64,000 nt of DNA from Paenibacillus sp. MSJ-34 (GTDB lineage: Bacteria; Bacillota; Bacilli; Paenibacillales; Paenibacillaceae). Both the position numbers and the translations under genes were made by a program. The stretch lies in contig NZ_JAHLPR010000023.1 of assembly GCF_018918005.1 (NCBI RefSeq), forward strand, positions 30,425 to 94,424, written 5' to 3'. Under the pieces are notes generated by a model, which was not told where the DNA came from, ran no database searches, and saw nothing but the letters and a program-made list of their open reading frames with translations. Numbering within the stretch: the first letter of the stretch is position 1; each line of letters opens with the position of its first letter. Below are positions 60,450-64,000 of the stretch, piece by piece.

Positions 60450-61187
60450 ATGCATTCGCTTATGAATTATACCGCACATCGGCCCTCGCCGCTGCCAAGC
60501 CGTCCCTGGATCATATTCCAAACATGGGAACATCTATTGTTCGCCCATTGGCCTGTCGATGCAAGGAAAATCGCCCCGTTCCGCACGGTAGGCGCCCGAT
60601 TGCGTATGCTCCCCCCCATCCCGGGCCTTTCCGATTATGACGAATTGAACTTTCGCACGTATGTGCGAACGGCGTCGGGTCCACCGGGGGTTTACTTTCT
60701 AAGCATCGGCGCATCCAAACGGATCATTGTCGAAGGAGCGAAACGTTTATTTCGCTTGCCGTACCATTATGCGGATATGACCGTTGCTACGGTGCCGAAC
60801 GAACCTTTTCATATTCAGTGCCGCTACCGGATGGAACAAGGCGCTTCTGCTTCCGAGGTCGAATTTCAATGCCGGTTCGCGCCGTCATCTTCCTCCTACG
60901 GCATTCGCAAAGCATCGATTGAGAACTGGTTATACGACAGGTATTGCTTATACACCAGCCCTCATCCTCGCTTGTCGCAGCAAATGCATGAAACGAACCG
61001 CCCAAACTGCCTTCTAGTCGGCGACATTCACCATCCGCCTTGGCTGCTGAAACGTGTCGAATTGGAAATCGAAAGGAATACGATCGGCAAGCCGTTCGGC
61101 ATTGAACTGCCCGCCCTTCCCCACCTATCAACTTTTACCCGCAGAATGGGTGTTTTAGGCTGGACGCTGCGCAAGCTGGAATGTTAA
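60450..61187 (+). CDS. DUF2071 (YqjF) family protein, internally shortened
   Basis: Protein of 245 residues of the YqjF/DUF2071 family: WIIFQTWEHLLFAHWPVDARKIAPF, VGARLRMLPPIPGLSDYDELNFRTYVRT, GPPGVYFLSIGASKRIIVEGAKRLFRLPYHYADM. Full-length relatives have about 25 to 30 residues with the LELDTYDGxAWVGVVPF block between PF and RxVGARLR; here the sequence runs from APF directly into RTVGARLR. This is an in-frame internal deletion. Function of the family is unknown. Start ATG at 60450 with AAAGGAG eight bases upstream. Confidence 0.75.
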   Translation: MHSLMNYTAHRPSPLPSRPWIIFQTWEHLLFAHWPVDARKIAPFRTVGARLRMLPPIPGLSDYDELNFRTYVRTASGPPGVYFLSIGASKRIIVEGAKRLFRLPYHYADMTVATVPNEPFHIQCRYRMEQGASASEVEFQCRFAPSSSSYGIRKASIENWLYDRYCLYTSPHPRLSQQMHETNRPNCLLVGDIHHPPWLLKRVELEIERNTIGKPFGIELPALPHLSTFTRRMGVLGWTLRKLEC

Positions 61188-61332
61188 ACTGAAATTAGGA
61201 CGATCTAAGGTCCGGTTTCAACCTAGTCTCTAGTCGAGGAAAGATTGCGGCTTCAGGTCGTTTCTTCGAAGGCCGTTTCTCATCTATGCTTAGAGTATCT
61301 TGGTTTTAGACAAAGTGAGGGGTGCCCGCAGA

Positions 61333-61944
61333 ATGTTGCAAGGAATGATGGATTTTTTTAAGGACTTCGGTGCGTGGGGCATGTTTCTTCACTCGTTTCT
61401 CGATGCCGTAATTTTTCCAATTCCCGCGTTTTTTCTCCAAGTATCTTTAGGCCTTATGGATCCTTCCAATGCATTATGGATCGCCACGGTAGGATATTTA
61501 GCCTGTCTCCTCGGAACTCCGGTCGGATATTTTATGGGGAAATTGTTAGGAAAATCGATCCTCTACAAAATTCTTAAAAAAAGCTGGATCGATTCAGCAA
61601 CCAATTTATTTAATCGAAACGGGGAAGCGGCGATTTTCATCGGATCTTTCACGCCGGTTCCTTTCAAAGTGTTTACGATTTTATCCGGTTGTTTGCATTT
61701 TTCGTTGTGGAAATTGATCGGATATGCCGCCGTCGGGCGAGCGGTGAAGTTTTACACGGTAGGCGTACTGTTCTATCTTTTCGGGAGAGCCGCGGAAGGC
61801 ATGATACACGGTTATCTCACGTATACGCTTCTGGGAGTCGCTTGTCTGTTGGCCGTCGGCTTGATGATCAAGCGGAAGCTGCAGAAGAAAAAGCAAACGG
61901 CGCAAACGGCCGTACCGGCAGTGGAAAAGGCAGAGGAATGTTAA
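61333..61944 (+). CDS. DedA/VTT family membrane protein (YqaA-like)
   Basis: Integral membrane protein of 203 residues with the VTT domain: DFFKDFGAWGMFLHSFLDAVIFPIPAFFLQVSLGLM, TVGYLACLLGTPVGYFMGKLLGKS, GEAAIFIGSFTPVPFKVFTILSGCLHFSLWKLI. DedA-type proteins are candidate flippases of lipid carriers such as undecaprenyl phosphate. The start is ATG at 61333, eight bases after GAGGGGTG; a TTG at 61300 lacks a site. The C-terminus is charged and Gln/Lys-rich. It is followed by a palindromic repeat element that could act as terminator. Confidence 0.87.
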   Translation: MLQGMMDFFKDFGAWGMFLHSFLDAVIFPIPAFFLQVSLGLMDPSNALWIATVGYLACLLGTPVGYFMGKLLGKSILYKILKKSWIDSATNLFNRNGEAAIFIGSFTPVPFKVFTILSGCLHFSLWKLIGYAAVGRAVKFYTVGVLFYLFGRAAEGMIHGYLTYTLLGVACLLAVGLMIKRKLQKKKQTAQTAVPAVEKAEEC

Positions 61945-61950
61945 AGAGGT

Positions 61951-62120
61951 TGTTCAAAAAGTCCTCTTTTGATCACGAAGTATATCTAGAAGCGTATTCG
62001 GCATCGAATCTTGCGTTCACCCTCGAAGTCCGGTGCTCATGTAGGTTTTACCTACACTCCGCTCCTCCTTCTTCGGGTTCTCGCAACCTTCTCGGTGCTG
62101 AAAAGTTGACTTTTTGAACA
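61951..62120. mobile_element. MITE-like element with inverted ends TGTTCAAAAAGTC
   Basis: Thirteen-base perfect inverted ends (TGTTCAAAAAGTC at 61951-61963 and GACTTTTTGAACA at 62108-62120) flank 144 bases of unrelated sequence with an internal hairpin (TGTAGGT-TTT-ACCTACA). No transposase is inside. This form is known to me from paenibacilli as a recurrent intergenic element, but I cannot verify copies elsewhere. Confidence 0.55.
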
Positions 62121-62157
62121 CGCATTTAAAGGATTGGGACTCAAGCCTGAAAACTCA

Positions 62158-62202
62158 TGGGGCTTCTCTTACGTAGCGCTGCGCTATGTATGGGAAGCCC
62201 CT
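62158..62202. repeat. Long hairpin, REP-like
   Basis: GGGGCTTCTCTTACGTAGCG pairs with CGCTATGTATGGGAAGCCCC with two mismatches and a four-base loop. No T-run follows on either strand, so it is not a plain terminator. Confidence 0.5.
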
Positions 62203-62313
62203 CAATCATTCTTGGCATAACAACCGCAAGTACGCCATGTTAAGCATTAGACATGCGCGACATAAAAACGGATCCTGAAGGCCTAATTATGGAATCTGCG
62301 AGGGACCACAAAA

Positions 62314-62333
62314 TGTATGCGAAAAATCATACA
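62314..62333. repeat. TGTATG-N8-CATACA palindrome with partial copy
   Basis: TGTATG-CGAAAAAT-CATACA is a perfect inverted repeat. A similar unit, TGTTTACGAAAAATCACACA, occurs at about 62417, and a diverged form at about 62377. The shared core is CGAAAAATCA. Confidence 0.45.
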
Positions 62334-62552
62334 AAATGAGCGACGCATGCAGCAAATCAGTCGATTCTATTCGAAATTTCACACACAAATCGAGATTTTG
62401 AGCCCTGATCCTGTAAATGTTTACGAAAAATCACACACATTTTCTACTACGTTCTCTCACGTCAAACTGTCCGCAATTAATCGACGCTCTCATTCGATCC
62501 GCTATTCTTGCAAGGACGGCGTTTTTTCCTGAAATAAAGCCTTCGCGATCCG

Positions 62553-63623
62553 TTAACCGGTATGTTCGACCAACCGTTGCAATATTTGCAGACAGACTTC
62601 CATCTCTTCGTCCGTGCCAATGGTAACGCGCAAATATTGATCGATTCTAGGTTGTTCGAAGTACCGCACCAGCACGCCTTCCTTGCGCAGCTCTTGAAAC
62701 AACGTCTTAGCCGGCTTGGCGTGATGGGATATAAGGATGAAATTCGCTTTCGATTCCAATACGCGAAATCCCATCGCTTGCAGCTTGGCGACGGCAGCCT
62801 CTCTCGTCTTCATTACTTTGCGGGTCGTCTCCGTGAAATACTCCTCGTCTTGGAACGCGGCAACCGCTCCCGCCAGCGCAAGCCTGTCCAGCGTGTACGA
62901 ATTAAACGAGTTCTTCACGCGGTTCAACCCTTCGATTAATTGCGCGTTGCCGACGGCGTATCCGACGCGGAGACCGGCTAGCGATCGGGATTTCGACAGC
63001 GTTTGGACGACCAGCAGATTCGGGAATTCATGAATTAACGGGATAGCTGATTCCCCGCCGAAATCGATATAAGCTTCGTCGATGATGACCACTTGATCGG
63101 GATTGCCGGCCACCACTTCCCGGATCGATTCCAAAGGGATATATTTGGCCGTTGGCGCGTTCGGATTGGGCAGTATGATCCCTCCGCCGCTTCCCCCCTT
63201 CAAACGTTCCAGAGGGACGTTAAATTCGTCGTCTAACGGAACGAGCGTTACCGGGATGCCGAACAAATTCGCGTATACTTTATAGAAGCTATAAGTAATG
63301 TCGGGGAAAAGAATCGGTTTCTCCCGATCGAAAAACGTCATAAACGAGAATGCCAATATTTCGTCCGACCCGTTGCCGACAAATATATGATCCGCATTCA
63401 AACCGTAATATTCCGCGATCGTGGTCGTTAATGCGCCGCAATTCGGATCCGGATACAGCCTTAGATCTGCGTCGGCCGCCGCTTGAATGGCGGCAATCGC
63501 TTTCGGCGACGGAGGATACGGATTTTCATTCGTGTTCAATTTAATATATTTCCGGTCTTTCGGCTGCTCTCCCGGCACATACGGGACTAACGATTTTACA
63601 GTTTCGCTCCAATATTTGCTCAT
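62553..63623 (-). CDS. hisC: Histidinol-phosphate aminotransferase
   Basis: PLP-dependent class I/II aminotransferase of 356 residues that converts imidazole-acetol phosphate to histidinol phosphate in histidine synthesis. The opening IKLNTNENPYPPSP and the PLP lysine in VVQTLSKSRSLAGLRVGYAVG are family marks; the cofactor contacts VIIDEAYIDFGG and the C-terminal RYFEQPRIDQYLRVTIGT are present. AAGGAG lies ten bases before the ATG at 63623. No other his genes lie nearby, as in paenibacilli where hisC often stands alone and may also serve phenylalanine and tyrosine. Confidence 0.93.
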   Translation of the reverse strand: MSKYWSETVKSLVPYVPGEQPKDRKYIKLNTNENPYPPSPKAIAAIQAAADADLRLYPDPNCGALTTTIAEYYGLNADHIFVGNGSDEILAFSFMTFFDREKPILFPDITYSFYKVYANLFGIPVTLVPLDDEFNVPLERLKGGSGGGIILPNPNAPTAKYIPLESIREVVAGNPDQVVIIDEAYIDFGGESAIPLIHEFPNLLVVQTLSKSRSLAGLRVGYAVGNAQLIEGLNRVKNSFNSYTLDRLALAGAVAAFQDEEYFTETTRKVMKTREAAVAKLQAMGFRVLESKANFILISHHAKPAKTLFQELRKEGVLVRYFEQPRIDQYLRVTIGTDEEMEVCLQILQRLVEHTG

Positions 63624-64000
63624 TGCGGCTCTACTCCTTATTCCTTATTATGTATCTTTCTATTCTCGATCGCGGCCTACCCGCCTTTGTTATCGCATCT
63701 TTTTATTTTACTAGATTTCCGGAAAGAATAGTATCCCATAAATTACCGCTTGTTCTCGCTCGATTCATATAGGTAGAGTATTTACTAATAGAAGGCTTCG
63801 TGCATGGATAGGAATATTGAGAAGACAATAGTTCGCGGGTACCCCCATATAAATGTCCAAGTTCTCGTAATAATATATAATCCTAAATTTCGAAAGCCCG
63901 TAATATCAAACACTGAATATAGTGGATCTGCCTCGCGGACTGTAAAAAAGTGGAGGTTTCCCAGTTCGTTCGGTTCAAGTCAACATTATGTGGATACACT
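63624..64000. other. 377-base window end, no gene seen
   Basis: Upstream region of hisC and unexplained DNA to the window edge. I see no coding frame with a ribosome binding site, no terminator and no RNA element. A GGAGG near 63950 lies close to the window end and could belong to a gene beginning outside. Confidence 0.5.

Larger units (their letters stand above)
61945..62552. other. 608-base gap with repeat elements, no gene
   Basis: Contains a MITE-like element (61951-62120), a long hairpin (62158-62202) and a pair of TGTATG-type repeat units near 62314 and 62417. No frame with a ribosome binding site was found. Confidence 0.6.

Noticed and set aside
1..64000. CRISPR arrays, tRNA, rRNA, phage or integrase genes
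   Set aside because: None seen: no regular spacer arrays, no cloverleaf ends and no integrase or phage structural signatures in the frames read.

Overview
The window comes from a spore-forming Firmicute of the Paenibacillaceae type (Paenibacillus/Cohnella-like). Supporting evidence: an LplB-type permease with a YesM/YesN-type two-component pair and a large lipoprotein solute-binding protein, a gerA/gerB/gerC germination operon, two small acid-soluble spore proteins, a bacillithiol-type deacetylase, strong GGAGG ribosome binding sites and moderate GC. I see no rRNA, tRNA, CRISPR array or phage. Most genes lie on the minus strand.

Layout: 1-6405 carries a sugar-uptake region (partial permease, acetyltransferase, solute-binding lipoprotein, response regulator, histidine kinase, with a cre-like site). 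6577-9522 has a CPA1 antiporter and a YebC/YeeI protein. 9681-13742 is a compact D-Ala-D-Ser type glycopeptide-resistance operon (ligase, VanXY-type peptidase, VanT-type racemase) with no vanRS beside it. 14041-15015 is a CzcD zinc exporter behind an ArsR-type operator. 15514-17997 has small envelope genes, including a lipid-anchored sortase and a tiny secreted protein carrying MPKSG. 18608-22174 holds Ndh with a DUF1641 partner (Rex-like operator) and catalase. 22327-26245 is a nosD/L/Y/F-like group with no nosZ. 26470-31851 is a germination operon with two gerC paralogues separated by two tiny membrane ORFs. 32245-33141 is a degenerate IS1595-like transposase surrounded by short repeats. 33602-37528 holds two CorC/HlyC proteins and a DUF1836 regulator whose gene and divergent neighbour share identical palindromic operators. 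37591-42372 is the glycine cleavage system (gcvH; tandem glycine riboswitch then gcvT-gcvPA-gcvPB). 42380-45795 has a BshB2-like deacetylase, an Smr-less MutS2 paralogue behind a leader with a seven-codon uORF and two terminators, and sspH. 46063-48641 is pxpABC (5-oxoprolinase). 48822-51504 is znuCBA with two Zur boxes. 51704-56939 is a small type III polyketide cluster with an MMPL exporter. The rest (57124-63623) carries an alpha/beta SASP, a YerD-like protein, a VanY-type peptidase, a shortened DUF2071 protein, a DedA-like protein and hisC.

The observations most worth following are the MutS2 paralogue with its attenuator-like leader, the mirror-image DUF1836 operators, the van-type operon without local regulators, the sortase/MPKSG pair, and the split small subunit in the germination operon. 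Several families of short palindromic repeats fill the intergenic gaps.
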